From Streptomyces violascens (GTDB lineage: Bacteria > Actinomycetota > Actinomycetes > Streptomycetales > Streptomycetaceae), in assembly GCF_014649955.1 (NCBI RefSeq), contig NZ_BMUA01000022.1:62001-126000 (forward strand): DNA of 64,000 bases, written 5' to 3'. A program made the translations under genes and the position numbers. This document shows positions 43,463 to 53,258 of this stretch, piece by piece. How positions within the stretch are numbered: position 1 is the first letter of the stretch; every line of letters begins with the position of its first letter. The notes below the pieces were generated by a model that did no database searches, was not told the DNA's origin, and saw only the letters and a list, made by a program, of their open reading frames with translations.

Positions 43463-45004
43463 ATGGACACCGACAGCGGCAACGGCAATCGCACCCAGGC
43501 ACAACCCCGCTTCCCGGCGCAGGACCGCTTCGCGGCCGGTGCCCAGTACATCGGCGGGCGGCTGCGCCCCGGCACCTCCGGACGCCGTCAGGCGGTCGTC
43601 GACCCGGCGACGGGGGAGACGGTGTACGACTACGAGCTCGCGGGTCCCGCCGATGTCGACGCGGCGGTCGCCGCGGCCAAGGACGCCTTCCCCGCCTGGT
43701 CCGGCGCCACCCCCGGCGAGCGCTCGGACGCCCTGCACCGCCTCGCGGAGGTCCTCGCCGAGCGCGCCGAGGAGTTCGCGCAGGCCGAGTCCCTCCAGTG
43801 CGGCAAGCCCATCAAGCTGAGCCGCGAGTTCGACGTGCCCGGCACCGTCGACAACACCGCGTTCTTCGCGGGCGCGGCCCGGCACCTGGAAGGCAGGTCG
43901 GCCGGGGAGTACTCGGGGGACCACACCTCGTACGTACGCCGTGAGCCCATCGGGGTCGTCGGGTCCATCGCGCCCTGGAACTACCCGCTCCAGATGGCCG
44001 CCTGGAAGATTCTCCCGGCGATCGCGGCGGGCAACACCATCGTCCTCAAGCCCGCCGAGACCACACCGCTGACCTCGCTCCTGTTCGCCGAGGCCGCCAA
44101 GCGGGCCGGCATTCCGGACGGTGTCGTCAACATCGTCAGCGGCGCCGGAAAGGAGGCGGGCGAGCACCTGGTCGGGCACCCGGACGTCGTGATGACCTCC
44201 TTCACCGGCTCGACCGGGGTCGGCAAGCGGGTCGCCGAGATCGCCACCAGGACGGTCAAGCGGATCCACCTCGAACTCGGCGGCAAGGCCCCCTTCGTGG
44301 TCTTCGACGACGCCGATTTGGAGGCCGCCGTGCACGGCGCGGTCGCAGCCTCCCTCATCAACTCGGGCCAGGACTGCACCGCCGCCACCCGCGCCTACGT
44401 CCAGCGCCCCCTGTACGAGGCCTTCGTCGAGCAGACCGCGGCCCTCATGGAGACCGTCCGGATCGGCGACCCGTTCAGCGAGGACACCGACCTCGGCCCG
44501 CTGATCTCGCACACCCACCGCGACCGCGTCGCCGGATTCGTCGAGCGGGCCAGGGCCTACGCACGGATCGTCACGGGCGGCGATGCCCCGAAGAACGACG
44601 GCGCCTACTACCGGCCCACCCTCATCGCGGACGCCCCCCAGGACAGCGAGGTCGTCCAGGCCGAGATCTTCGGCCCGGTCCTGGTGGTGCTGCCCTTCGA
44701 CACCGACGACGAGGGCATCGCGCTCGCCAACGACACCCCCTACGGACTCGCCGCCTCCGCCTGGAGCCGCGACGTGTACCGCACCGGCCGGGCCACCCGC
44801 GAGATCAAGGCGGGCTGCGTGTGGATCAACGACCACATTCCGATCATCAGCGAGATGCCGCACGGCGGCTACAAGGCGAGCGGCTGCGGAAAGGACATGT
44901 CGGCGTATTCCTTCGAGGAGTACACGCAGGTCAAGCATGTGATGTACGACAACACAGCGGTCGCCAGGAAGGACTGGCACCGCACGATCTTCGGGGACCG
45001 ATAG
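43463..45004 (+). CDS. Aldehyde dehydrogenase of the polyamine cluster (second copy)
   Basis: A 513-residue NAD-dependent ALDH with catalytic C305 (GQDCTAATR) and the ELGGKAP glutamate. It is a paralog of the enzyme at 33324, sharing PWNYPLQMAAWK-type and MPHGGYKASGCGKDMSAYSFEEYT-type C-terminal sequence. Likely substrate 4-aminobutanal or gamma-glutamyl-aminobutanal. First gene of a probable operon with potD-potA-potB-potC and the FAD oxidase. ATG at 43463 or GTG at 43454; neither has a strong RBS. Confidence 0.87.
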   Translation: MDTDSGNGNRTQAQPRFPAQDRFAAGAQYIGGRLRPGTSGRRQAVVDPATGETVYDYELAGPADVDAAVAAAKDAFPAWSGATPGERSDALHRLAEVLAERAEEFAQAESLQCGKPIKLSREFDVPGTVDNTAFFAGAARHLEGRSAGEYSGDHTSYVRREPIGVVGSIAPWNYPLQMAAWKILPAIAAGNTIVLKPAETTPLTSLLFAEAAKRAGIPDGVVNIVSGAGKEAGEHLVGHPDVVMTSFTGSTGVGKRVAEIATRTVKRIHLELGGKAPFVVFDDADLEAAVHGAVAASLINSGQDCTAATRAYVQRPLYEAFVEQTAALMETVRIGDPFSEDTDLGPLISHTHRDRVAGFVERARAYARIVTGGDAPKNDGAYYRPTLIADAPQDSEVVQAEIFGPVLVVLPFDTDDEGIALANDTPYGLAASAWSRDVYRTGRATREIKAGCVWINDHIPIISEMPHGGYKASGCGKDMSAYSFEEYTQVKHVMYDNTAVARKDWHRTIFGDR

Positions 45005-45055
45005 CAGAGGCGGCCCGACCAGGCCACCGAACCCACCCGAAAGGGCATACAGCGC

Positions 45056-46306
45056 ATGGAGCAGTACGAGTCCGACAGCCTGTCAGCGGCCCAACTGGCC
45101 GCCGTCCGGCGCAGCATGACCAACGGCCGGGGCGCCCTGACCCGCCGTTCCCTGCTGCGCGCCTCGGGCGTCGGCGCGCTCACCGTCGGCGGTCTGGCCG
45201 GCCTGAGCGCGTGCGGCATCCCGGCGGCCAAGAAGGAGAACGGCGCCGGACCGTCCAACGCGGACCACTCGTCCCAGGAGAAGCAGATCAACTTCTCCAA
45301 CTGGACGCAGTACATGGACATCAGCGACGACAAGAAGCACCATCCGACGCTGGACGAGTTCACCCGCCGCACCGGGATCCAGGTCAAGTACACCGAGGAC
45401 ATCAACGACAACGTCGAGTTCTTCGGCAAGATCAAGCCGCAGCTCGCGGGCGGCCAGGACACCGGCCGTGACCTCGTCGTCCTCACCGACTGGCTCGCCG
45501 CCCGGCTCATCCGGCTCGGCTGGGCACAGCAGCTCGACCCCTCCCACCTGCCGCATGCGTACGCCAACCTGGCGCCCCAGTTCCGGATGCCCGACTGGGA
45601 CCCGGGCCGCGCCTACTCCTACCCGTGGACCGGCATCCCGACCGTCATCGCGTACAACGCCAAGGCGACCGGCGGCAAGAAGGTCGACTCCATCACCCAG
45701 CTGCTCGACGACCCGAGCCTCAAGGGCAGGGTCGGCTTCCTCTCCGAGATGCGCGACACGATCGGCATGACCCTGCTCGACCTCGGCAAGGACCCGGCGA
45801 AGTTCACCGACGCCGACTTCGACGCCGCGATCGGACGCCTCCAGAAGGGCGTCGACACCAAGCAGATCCGCCGCTTCACCGGCAACGACTACACCGGCGA
45901 CCTGGTGAAGGGCGACCTCGCGGCCTGTGTCGCCTGGGGCGGCGACGTCACCCAGCTGCGCTCCGACAACCCGGACATCAAGTACGCGATCCCGGCGGCC
46001 GGTTACATGACCTCCAGCGACAACCTGCTCGTCCCGGCGAAGGCCCGGCACCAGAGCAACGCCGAGAAGCTGATCGACTACTACTACGAGCTCCCGGTGG
46101 CCGCCAAGCTCGCCGCGTTCATCAACTACCAGTGCCCGGTCGACGGGGTCCGCGACGAACTCGCCAAGATCGACCCGGCGCTCGCGCAGAACGAACTCAT
46201 CCTGCCGGACCGGGCGATGACCGCGAAGTCCCACGCCTTCCGCTCGCTCAGCGAGGCCGAGGAGACGGCGTACGAGCAGAAGTTCTCCAAACTCATCGGG
46301 GCCTGA
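45056..46306 (+). CDS. potD: Polyamine ABC transporter binding lipoprotein
   Basis: A 416-residue PotD-like protein with a Tat signal (TRRSLLRASG, Arg 30-31) and lipobox cysteine C53 (LSAC). Core motifs FSNWTQYMDISDD and RRFTGNDYTGDLVKGDLAACVAWGGD bind the amine. Paralog of the orphan at 34914. It starts 51 bases after the aldehyde dehydrogenase and is followed 56 bases later by potA. Confidence 0.92.
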   Translation: MEQYESDSLSAAQLAAVRRSMTNGRGALTRRSLLRASGVGALTVGGLAGLSACGIPAAKKENGAGPSNADHSSQEKQINFSNWTQYMDISDDKKHHPTLDEFTRRTGIQVKYTEDINDNVEFFGKIKPQLAGGQDTGRDLVVLTDWLAARLIRLGWAQQLDPSHLPHAYANLAPQFRMPDWDPGRAYSYPWTGIPTVIAYNAKATGGKKVDSITQLLDDPSLKGRVGFLSEMRDTIGMTLLDLGKDPAKFTDADFDAAIGRLQKGVDTKQIRRFTGNDYTGDLVKGDLAACVAWGGDVTQLRSDNPDIKYAIPAAGYMTSSDNLLVPAKARHQSNAEKLIDYYYELPVAAKLAAFINYQCPVDGVRDELAKIDPALAQNELILPDRAMTAKSHAFRSLSEAEETAYEQKFSKLIGA

Positions 46307-46362
46307 GCCGCCCGCCCCCTGATCAGAGTCCCCCTTCCCCTCAACACCCTGGGACCCCACCC

Positions 46363-47514
46363 ATGACAGACAGCACCGCCGGCGGCGACGTCCGCCTCAC
46401 CGGGATCAGCAAGACGTACGGCTCCTTCACCGCCGTCCACCCGCTCGAACTGACCGTCCCGCAGGGCTCGTTCTTCGCCCTGCTCGGCGCGTCCGGCTGC
46501 GGCAAGACCACCACGCTCCGCATGATCGCCGGGCTCGAGGAGCCGACCACCGGCACGGTCTTCCTCGGTGACAAGGACGTCACCGACCTTCCGCCGTACA
46601 AGCGGCCGGTGAACACCGTCTTCCAGTCGTACGCCCTTTTCCCGCACCTGAACGTCACCGAGAACATCGCCTTCGGGTTGCGCCGCCGGGGCATCAAGTC
46701 GGTGAAGAAGCAGGTCGACGACATGCTGGAGCTCGTGCAGCTCGGCGACTTCGCGCACCGCAAGCCGCACCAGCTCTCCGGCGGCCAGCAGCAGCGCGTC
46801 GCCGTCGCCCGCGCACTGATCAACCACCCCCAGGTGCTGCTCCTCGACGAGCCGCTCGGCGCCCTCGACCTCAAGCTGCGCCGCCAGATGCAGCTGGAGC
46901 TCAAGCGCATCCAGACCGAGGTGGGCATCACCTTCGTGCACGTCACCCACGACCAGGAGGAGGCCATGACGATGGCCGACACGGTCGCGGTGATGAACGG
47001 CGGGCGCGTCGAACAGCTCGGCGCCCCGGCCGACCTGTACGAGAACCCGAAGACCACGTTCGTCGCGAACTTCCTCGGCACCTCCAACCTCATCGAGGCC
47101 GAGGTCGCCGAAAAGAACGGCGACGATCTCGTGGTCACCGCCGGCGGCGCCAAGCTGCGGCTGCCCGGCGGGCGATGTTCGGCCCCCGCGAGCAGCGGCG
47201 GCAAGCTCCTCGTCGGCGTACGCCCCGAGAAGATCTCGCTCGCCCACCGCGACGACGAGGGCGCGATCGCGGAGGGCCGCAACCGCGTGAGCGGCCGCAT
47301 CGTCGACTCGTCCTTCATCGGCGTCTCCACCCAGTACCTGGTGGACTCCCCGGCGGGCAAGGGCCTTTCCGTGTACGAGCAGAACGTTGACAGGCGCGCG
47401 GGACTCCTCCCCGGCGCCGAGGTCGTCCTGCACTGGAACCCGGCGCACACCTTCGGCCTCGACGCGGCCCAGGCCATCGACGCGGGCGTCGAGAAGGTCG
47501 AGGACGCCGCGTGA
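46363..47514 (+). CDS. potA: Polyamine ABC transporter ATP-binding protein
   Basis: A 383-residue importer ATPase with intact Walker A (GASGCGKTT), Q-loop (VFQSYALFPH), signature (LSGGQQQR), Walker B (LLLDEPLGALD) and H-loop (HVTHDQ), plus a C-terminal TOBE/OB domain. Powers PotB/PotC. GTGA overlap with potB. Confidence 0.95.
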   Translation: MTDSTAGGDVRLTGISKTYGSFTAVHPLELTVPQGSFFALLGASGCGKTTTLRMIAGLEEPTTGTVFLGDKDVTDLPPYKRPVNTVFQSYALFPHLNVTENIAFGLRRRGIKSVKKQVDDMLELVQLGDFAHRKPHQLSGGQQQRVAVARALINHPQVLLLDEPLGALDLKLRRQMQLELKRIQTEVGITFVHVTHDQEEAMTMADTVAVMNGGRVEQLGAPADLYENPKTTFVANFLGTSNLIEAEVAEKNGDDLVVTAGGAKLRLPGGRCSAPASSGGKLLVGVRPEKISLAHRDDEGAIAEGRNRVSGRIVDSSFIGVSTQYLVDSPAGKGLSVYEQNVDRRAGLLPGAEVVLHWNPAHTFGLDAAQAIDAGVEKVEDAA

Positions 47515-48437
47515 CCGCCCTGGCCGAAGCGGCCCCTTCTCGACAAGGCGACCTTCCGGTGCGCAAGGGCTCCACCCGCAAGCGGCTCGTCCCGTACTGG
47601 CTGCTGCTGCCCGGCATCCTCTGGCTGATCGTGTTCTTCGCGCTGCCGATGGTGTACCAGGCCTCGACTTCCGTACAGACAGGCTCACTTGAGAAGGGCT
47701 TCCAGGTCACCTGGCACTTCCAGACGTACTGGGACGCCTTCAAGGAGTACTACCCGCAGTTCGTCCGATCCCTGCTGTACGCGGGAACCGCGACCCTGCT
47801 GTGCCTGCTGCTCGGCTATCCGCTGGCCTATCTGATCGCCTTCAAGGCGGGCCGCTGGCGCAACATCGTCCTGGTCCTGGTCATCGCGCCGTTCTTCACC
47901 AGCTTCCTGATCCGCACGCTGGCCTGGAAGACGATCCTGGCCGACGGCGGACCGGTGGTGCACGCGCTGAGCTCGCTGCACGTCCTGGACGTCACCAGCT
48001 GGCTGGGCTGGACCGAGGGCAACCGGGTCCTGGCCACGCCCATGGCGGTGGTGTGCGGACTCACGTACAACTTCCTGCCGTTCATGATCCTGCCGCTCTA
48101 CACCTCCCTGGAGCGCATCGACTCCCGGCTGCACGAGGCGGCCGGCGACCTGTACGCGACGCCCGCCACCACCTTCCGCAAGGTGACCTTCCCGCTGTCG
48201 ATGCCCGGGGTCGTCTCCGGCACCCTGCTCACCTTCATCCCGGCCAGCGGCGACTACGTGAACGCCGAACTGCTCGGCTCCACCGACCAGAAGATGGTCG
48301 GCAACGTCATCCAGTCGCAGTTCCTGCGGGTTCTCGACTATCCGACGGCCGCCGCCCTCTCCTTCATCCTGATGGCGATCGTCCTGGTCATGGTCACCGT
48401 CTACATCCGCCGAGCCGGGACGGAGGACTTGGTCTGA
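47511..48437 (+). CDS. potB: Polyamine ABC transporter permease PotB
   Basis: A 308-residue permease with about six membrane segments and the EAA loop (RLHEAAGDLYATPATTFRKV). The first membrane segment is WLLLPGILWLIVFFALPMV. GTG start overlaps the potA stop by four bases; its stop overlaps the potC ATG. Confidence 0.94.
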   Translation: MTALAEAAPSRQGDLPVRKGSTRKRLVPYWLLLPGILWLIVFFALPMVYQASTSVQTGSLEKGFQVTWHFQTYWDAFKEYYPQFVRSLLYAGTATLLCLLLGYPLAYLIAFKAGRWRNIVLVLVIAPFFTSFLIRTLAWKTILADGGPVVHALSSLHVLDVTSWLGWTEGNRVLATPMAVVCGLTYNFLPFMILPLYTSLERIDSRLHEAAGDLYATPATTFRKVTFPLSMPGVVSGTLLTFIPASGDYVNAELLGSTDQKMVGNVIQSQFLRVLDYPTAAALSFILMAIVLVMVTVYIRRAGTEDLV

Positions 48438-49240
48438 TGCCCATTCTCAAGTGGCTGCGCCGCAATCTCGTGGTCATCGCGGGGCTCGCGACGCTCGCGT
48501 ATCTGATCCTGCCGAACGTCGTCGTGATGGTGTTCTCGTTCAACAAGCCGAACGGGCGCTTCAACTACTCCTGGACGCGTTTCTCGACCGACGCCTGGCA
48601 GGACCCGTGCGGGGTCGCCGACATGTGCGGCTCGCTCTCGCTGTCGCTCCAGATCGCCCTCTGGGCGACGATCGGCTCGACCGTGCTCGGCGCGATGATC
48701 GCGTTCGCCCTGGTCCGCTACCGGTTCCGGGCGCGCGGCGCGATCAACTCGCTGATCTTCCTGCCGATGGCGATGCCCGAGGTCGTGATGGCCGCGTCCC
48801 TGCTCACGCTCTTCCTCAACATGGGCGCGCAGCTGGGCTTCTGGACGATCCTCATCGCCCACATCATGTTCTGCCTCAGCTTCGTCGTCACCGCCGTCAA
48901 GGCGCGTGTGATGTCCATGGATCCGAGGCTCGAAGAGGCCGCGCGCGATCTCTACGCGGGTCCCGTCCAGACGTTCCTGAGGGTGACGCTGCCGATCGCG
49001 TCGCCCGGCATCGCGGCGGGCGCCCTGCTCGCCTTCGCGCTGTCCTTCGACGACTTCATCATCACCAACTTCAACGCGGGCTCCACCGTGACCTTCCCCA
49101 TGTTCGTCTGGGGCTCGGCGCAGCGCGGCACACCCGTGCAGATCAACGTCATCGGGACGGCCATGTTCATCATTGCCGTCGTGGTGGTCACCGCCGGACA
49201 ATTCATTGCGAACCGGCGCAAGAACAGCGCGAAAGCGTAA
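48437..49240 (+). CDS. potC: Polyamine ABC transporter permease PotC
   Basis: A 267-residue permease with six membrane segments and the EAA loop (RLEEAARDLYAGPVQTFLRV). ATG overlaps the potB stop (TGATG). Completes the transporter. The FAD oxidase follows after 30 bases, so uptake and breakdown are linked. Confidence 0.94.
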   Translation: MPILKWLRRNLVVIAGLATLAYLILPNVVVMVFSFNKPNGRFNYSWTRFSTDAWQDPCGVADMCGSLSLSLQIALWATIGSTVLGAMIAFALVRYRFRARGAINSLIFLPMAMPEVVMAASLLTLFLNMGAQLGFWTILIAHIMFCLSFVVTAVKARVMSMDPRLEEAARDLYAGPVQTFLRVTLPIASPGIAAGALLAFALSFDDFIITNFNAGSTVTFPMFVWGSAQRGTPVQINVIGTAMFIIAVVVVTAGQFIANRRKNSAKA

Positions 49241-49270
49241 CCGAACGCAGTTCCTGAGGGAGTTGGAATC

Positions 49271-50692
49271 ATGGCCGTGACCCGAGCCATGAACAGTGCA
49301 GCACGACAGTCCCTGGCGGGCGCGAAGCCCGTCCCCTTCTGGCTTGAGGACCCCGGCCGCCCCGAGGCGCTGCCCGCCCTCACCGGCGACGAGAAGTGCG
49401 ACCTCCTCGTCGTCGGCGGCGGCTACAGCGGGCTGTGGACCGCGCTCGTCGCCAAGGAGCGCGAGCCCGGCCGGGACGTCGTCCTCATCGAGGGCAAGGA
49501 GATCGGCTGGGCCGCCTCCGGCCGCAACGGCGGCTTCTGCGCCGCCTCCCTCACCCACGGCCTCGGCAACGGACTCGCCCGCTGGCCGGACGAGCTGGCC
49601 CGGCTCGAAGAGCTCGGTGCGGCGAACCTCGACGCCATCGAGGCCACCGTCGCCCGCTACAAGATCGACTGCGACTTCGAGCGGACCGGCGAGATCGATG
49701 TGGCCACCGAGCCCCACCAGCTCGAAGAGCTGCACGAGATGTACGAGGAGGCGACGAACCTCGGCTTCGGCGGGCTCGAACTCCTCGACGAGGAGGCCCT
49801 GCGGGCCGAGGTCGACTCGCCCACCTTCCTCGGCGGGCTCTGGGACCGCGACGGCGTCGCCATGCTCCACCCGGCCAAGCTCGCCTGGGGCCTGAAGCGG
49901 GCCTGCCTCGACCTGGGCGTACGGATCTACGAGCACACCCCGGGCCTCTCGCTGGCCCGGGTCGGCAGCGGCATGGGCGTGCGCACCCCGTACGGCAAGA
50001 TCCGCGCGGAGCGCGTGGCGCTCGGCACCAATGTGTTCCCCTCGCTGGTCAAGCGCCTTCGGCCGTACACGGTCCCGGTGTACGACTACGCGCTGATGAC
50101 CGAGCCGCTGAACGCCGCCCAGCTCGCCTCCATCGGCTGGCACCGGCGCCAGGGGCTCGGGGACTCGGCCAACCAGTTCCACTACTTCCGCCTGTCCGCC
50201 GACAACCGCATCCTGTGGGGCGGCTACGACGCGATCTACCAGTACGGCGGGAAGGTGCGCACCGAGTACGACGACCGGCCCGAGACCTACGCCAAGCTCG
50301 CCGAGCAGTTCTTCCACTGCTTCCCGCAGCTGGAGGGGCTGCGCTTCAGCCACGCCTGGGGCGGCGCGATCGACACCTGCTCGCGCTTCTCGGCGTTCTT
50401 CGGCACCGCCCACGCCGGCCGGGTCGCGTACGCCGCCGGATACACCGGCCTCGGGGTCGGCGCGACCCGGTTCGGCGCCGAGGTGATGCTCGACCTCCTG
50501 GCGGGCGAGCACACCGAGCGCACCGAGCTGGAGATGGTGCGCACCAAGCCGCTGCCCTTCCCTCCGGAGCCGGTGGCATGGGCGGGCATCGGCATCACCA
50601 AGTGGTCGCTTGCGCGGGCCGACGAGAACGGCGGCCGGCGCAATCTGTGGCTCAGGGCGATGGACCGGGTCGGCCTCGGCTTCGACTCCTGA
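49271..50692 (+). CDS. FAD-dependent oxidoreductase, PuuB-like
   Basis: A 473-residue DAO-family flavoprotein. The FAD dinucleotide motif is LLVVGGGYSGLWTALVAKE; the second FAD segment is near AAGYTGLGVGATRFGAE. Closest in look to gamma-glutamylputrescine oxidases, which release ammonia and peroxide. That would require gamma-glutamylation by a GlnA-like synthetase not found in this window; direct oxidation of an amine is the alternative. Last gene of the pot operon; terminator follows. Confidence 0.85.
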   Translation: MAVTRAMNSAARQSLAGAKPVPFWLEDPGRPEALPALTGDEKCDLLVVGGGYSGLWTALVAKEREPGRDVVLIEGKEIGWAASGRNGGFCAASLTHGLGNGLARWPDELARLEELGAANLDAIEATVARYKIDCDFERTGEIDVATEPHQLEELHEMYEEATNLGFGGLELLDEEALRAEVDSPTFLGGLWDRDGVAMLHPAKLAWGLKRACLDLGVRIYEHTPGLSLARVGSGMGVRTPYGKIRAERVALGTNVFPSLVKRLRPYTVPVYDYALMTEPLNAAQLASIGWHRRQGLGDSANQFHYFRLSADNRILWGGYDAIYQYGGKVRTEYDDRPETYAKLAEQFFHCFPQLEGLRFSHAWGGAIDTCSRFSAFFGTAHAGRVAYAAGYTGLGVGATRFGAEVMLDLLAGEHTERTELEMVRTKPLPFPPEPVAWAGIGITKWSLARADENGGRRNLWLRAMDRVGLGFDS

Positions 50693-50717
50693 CCCGGTTC
50701 GACTGCTCGATCGTTTC

Positions 50718-50750
50718 GTGCGCCCCCGGTCACGCCGGGGGCGCACTTCT
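50718..50750 (+). terminator. Rho-independent terminator of the pot operon
   Basis: A perfect 12-bp stem (50718-50729 with 50735-50746), 5-base loop, then TTCTTTC. Confidence 0.9.
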
Positions 50751-50880
50751 TTCGTTCGCGGTGTGACCCAGTTCACTACTATGAGGTGCCCGAAGTCGCG
50801 TCATGGCCCGGCTCGTTGGCCCTCTCGCTCGTGGACGCACTGGCTGTGCCCAGTGGAGTGGGACCGGACGGAGGACGGCA

Positions 50881-51345
50881 ATGACTGCCTCGGGGTCGAA
50901 GACCGCGGTGGAATGGCTGGCGTCGGTGGCGCCGGATCCCGACGCCTGCCGGTGGGAATGGGAGCGGAATCCCCTCGGGGTCGCCCTCCTTCCGGCCGGC
51001 AGGCGCTGGGACGTACTGATCCTGCCGGGCGAGCTCGGAGGTCACACGCTCGATGTGCTGACCCGGCTCGTGGACCGGCCGGGTCCCGTGCTCGCCGACT
51101 TCGGCGACGAGCGCATCGGCTTCTTCGTGCCTCCGGGCACCGTCGCGCGGTGGCTCGGCACGGGGGTGCGCGGGGCGGGCGCGGGCACCTGGATCGTGGT
51201 GCCGTACCCGGGCCGGGCGACCGGCGGGGTGCGCTGGCTGGTGCCGCCCGACGGCTCGGGCACCCTCACCGACCCGACCCTTCTGGAGCTGGCCATGCAC
51301 GAGGCCGCGGCTCACATCGCACGGGACGGGGGTAAGCGGGACTGA
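50881..51345 (+). CDS. Conserved hypothetical protein
   Basis: A 154-residue soluble protein. No family recognised with confidence. Visible features: an N-terminal TAVEWLASVAPD segment, a core FGDERIGFFVPPGTVARWLG, and a glycine-rich strand. The middle part recalls the N-terminal domain of bifunctional primase-polymerases, but catalytic residues are not apparent. The ATG at 50881 is set by GGAGGA about seven bases upstream; a longer frame begins at 50803. It lies alone between the pot operon and the chitinase gene. Confidence 0.65.
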   Translation: MTASGSKTAVEWLASVAPDPDACRWEWERNPLGVALLPAGRRWDVLILPGELGGHTLDVLTRLVDRPGPVLADFGDERIGFFVPPGTVARWLGTGVRGAGAGTWIVVPYPGRATGGVRWLVPPDGSGTLTDPTLLELAMHEAAAHIARDGGKRD

Positions 51346-51371
51346 GTCGGGACGGCTCGGTGCCAGAGGTC

Positions 51372-51400
51372 TTGACAACCTGATTGGTCTGGACCATGTT
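51372..51400 (+). promoter_or_regulatory. Chitinase promoter with DasR-like operator
   Basis: TTGACA (51372-51377) and CATGTT (51395-51400) are 17 bases apart. Between and over the -10 lies ATTGGTCTGGACCATG (51383-51398), matching the core TGGTCTAGACCA of the DasR operator at 11 of 12 bases. DasR is the N-acetylglucosamine-responsive repressor of chitinase genes in Streptomyces. Confidence 0.8.
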
Positions 51401-51443
51401 GTGCGGGCTTCGTGTCTCAATATCCCCTTGCCGGGAGGCAGTT

Positions 51444-53258
51444 GTGGACCGCACCAGACATCCGGCCCTACGGTCGTCCCTCTTCGCCGCTCTCACGGCG
51501 GCCACCCTCGCCGCGGCCGGACTCGTCGCCGTGGCGCCGTCCGCGCACGCCGCCGACACCGACCTCATGCGCAACGGCGGCTTCGAATCCGGACTCGACG
51601 GCTGGAGCTGCACCGCGAACAGCGGCGCCTCCGTCTCCTCGCCCGTGCACAGCGGCACCGCCGCCCTGAAGGCGACCCCGGCCGGCAGCGACAACGCCCA
51701 GTGCTCCCAGACGGTCGCCGTCCAGCCCAACTCCACGTACACGCTGAGCAGTTGGGTGCAGGGCAGCTACGTCTACCTCGGTGCCTCCGGCACCGGAACC
51801 ACCGACGTGTCGACCTGGACGCAGTCCGCGCCCTCCTGGCAGCAGCTGACGACCAGCTTCAAGACCGGCGCGGGCACCACCTCGGTGACCGTCTACACGC
51901 ACGGCTGGTACGGCACCGCCGCGTACGAGGCCGACGACGTGACCCTGACCGGCCCCGGCGGCGCTCCCGTCCAGATACCGGCCGCCCCCGCCGGGCTCGC
52001 CGCCTCCGGCGCCACCTCCTCCAGCATCGGCCTGAGCTGGTCCCCGGTCACCGGCGCCACCGGCTACACCGTGTACCGCGACGGCGCCAAGGTGGCCTCG
52101 GTGAGCGGGACTTCGGCCACCGCCACAGGTCTGGCCCCCAGCACCTCGTACGCCTTCCAGGTCACCGCGACCAACTCCGCGGGGGAGTCCCCGAAGTCGG
52201 CCACCGTCACCGCGGCCACCACGGGCACCACCACCCCGCCGCCCTTGGGCCACGCGCTCGTCGGGTATCTGCACGCGTCCTTCGCCAACGGCGCGGGCTA
52301 CACGCGCATGGCGGACGTGCCCGACGACTGGAACGTCATCGACCTCGCCTTCGGCGAACCGACCTCGGCGACCTCCGGCGACATCCGGTTCAACCTGTGC
52401 CCGGTCAGCGATTGCCCGACCGTCGAGTCGCTCGCCGACTTCAAGGCCGCCATCAAGGCCAAGCAGGCCGCGGGCAAGAAGGTGCTGATCTCGATCGGCG
52501 GCCAGAACGGCCAGGTCCAGCTCACCACGACCGCCGCCCGCGACACCTTCGTCTCGTCCGTCTCGAAGATCATCGACGACTACGGTCTGGACGGCCTCGA
52601 CATCGACTTCGAGGGCCACTCGCTCTCGCTGAACACCGGCGACACGGACTTCCGCAGTCCCACAACGCCCGTCATCGTCAACCTCATTGACGCCCTGAAG
52701 ACCCTCAAGGCCAAGTACGGCTCGAAGTTCGTCCTGACGATGGCCCCGGAGACGTTCTTCGTGCAGCTCGGCTACCAGTACTACGGCTCCGGCCCCTGGG
52801 GCGGGCAGGATCCGCGCTGCGGCGCCTACCTTCCGGTCATCTACGCGCTGCGCGACTCGCTCACCCTGCTGCACGTCCAGGACTACAACTCGGGATCGAT
52901 CATGGGCCTGGACAACCAGTACCACTCGATGGGCGGCTCGGACTTCCACATCGCCATGACCGACATGCTGCTCACCGGCTTCCCCGTAGCGGGCGACACC
53001 TCGAAGATGTTCCCCGCGCTGCGCCCCGACCAGGTCGCCATCGGCCTGCCCGCCTCCACTCAGGCGGGCAACGGCTGGACCGGTCCCGCCGAGGTCACCA
53101 AGACCCTGGACTGCCTGACGAAGAAGGCCGACTGCGGCGCGTACCGGACCCACGGAGCCTGGCCGGGCCTGCGCGGCCTCATGACCTGGTCCATCAACTG
53201 GGACCGCTTCAACGGCGGGGAGTTCTCGAGGAACTACGACGCATACCCGTGGAGCTGA
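51444..53258 (+). CDS. Secreted family 18 chitinase with CBM and FnIII domains
   Basis: Hydrolyses chitin outside the cell. Length 604. A signal peptide ends near SAHA-ADT (about residue 35). A carbohydrate-binding module (about 38-170, NGGFESGLDGWSC), a fibronectin III domain (about 175-265) and the GH18 catalytic domain (about 270-604) follow. The DxxDxDxE motif is D383-GLDIDF-E390, with E390 the acid catalyst. GTG start follows GGGAGG. Probably repressed by DasR through the site at 51383. Its last 50 bases overlap the convergent PAP2 gene. Confidence 0.93.
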   Translation: MDRTRHPALRSSLFAALTAATLAAAGLVAVAPSAHAADTDLMRNGGFESGLDGWSCTANSGASVSSPVHSGTAALKATPAGSDNAQCSQTVAVQPNSTYTLSSWVQGSYVYLGASGTGTTDVSTWTQSAPSWQQLTTSFKTGAGTTSVTVYTHGWYGTAAYEADDVTLTGPGGAPVQIPAAPAGLAASGATSSSIGLSWSPVTGATGYTVYRDGAKVASVSGTSATATGLAPSTSYAFQVTATNSAGESPKSATVTAATTGTTTPPPLGHALVGYLHASFANGAGYTRMADVPDDWNVIDLAFGEPTSATSGDIRFNLCPVSDCPTVESLADFKAAIKAKQAAGKKVLISIGGQNGQVQLTTTAARDTFVSSVSKIIDDYGLDGLDIDFEGHSLSLNTGDTDFRSPTTPVIVNLIDALKTLKAKYGSKFVLTMAPETFFVQLGYQYYGSGPWGGQDPRCGAYLPVIYALRDSLTLLHVQDYNSGSIMGLDNQYHSMGGSDFHIAMTDMLLTGFPVAGDTSKMFPALRPDQVAIGLPASTQAGNGWTGPAEVTKTLDCLTKKADCGAYRTHGAWPGLRGLMTWSINWDRFNGGEFSRNYDAYPWS

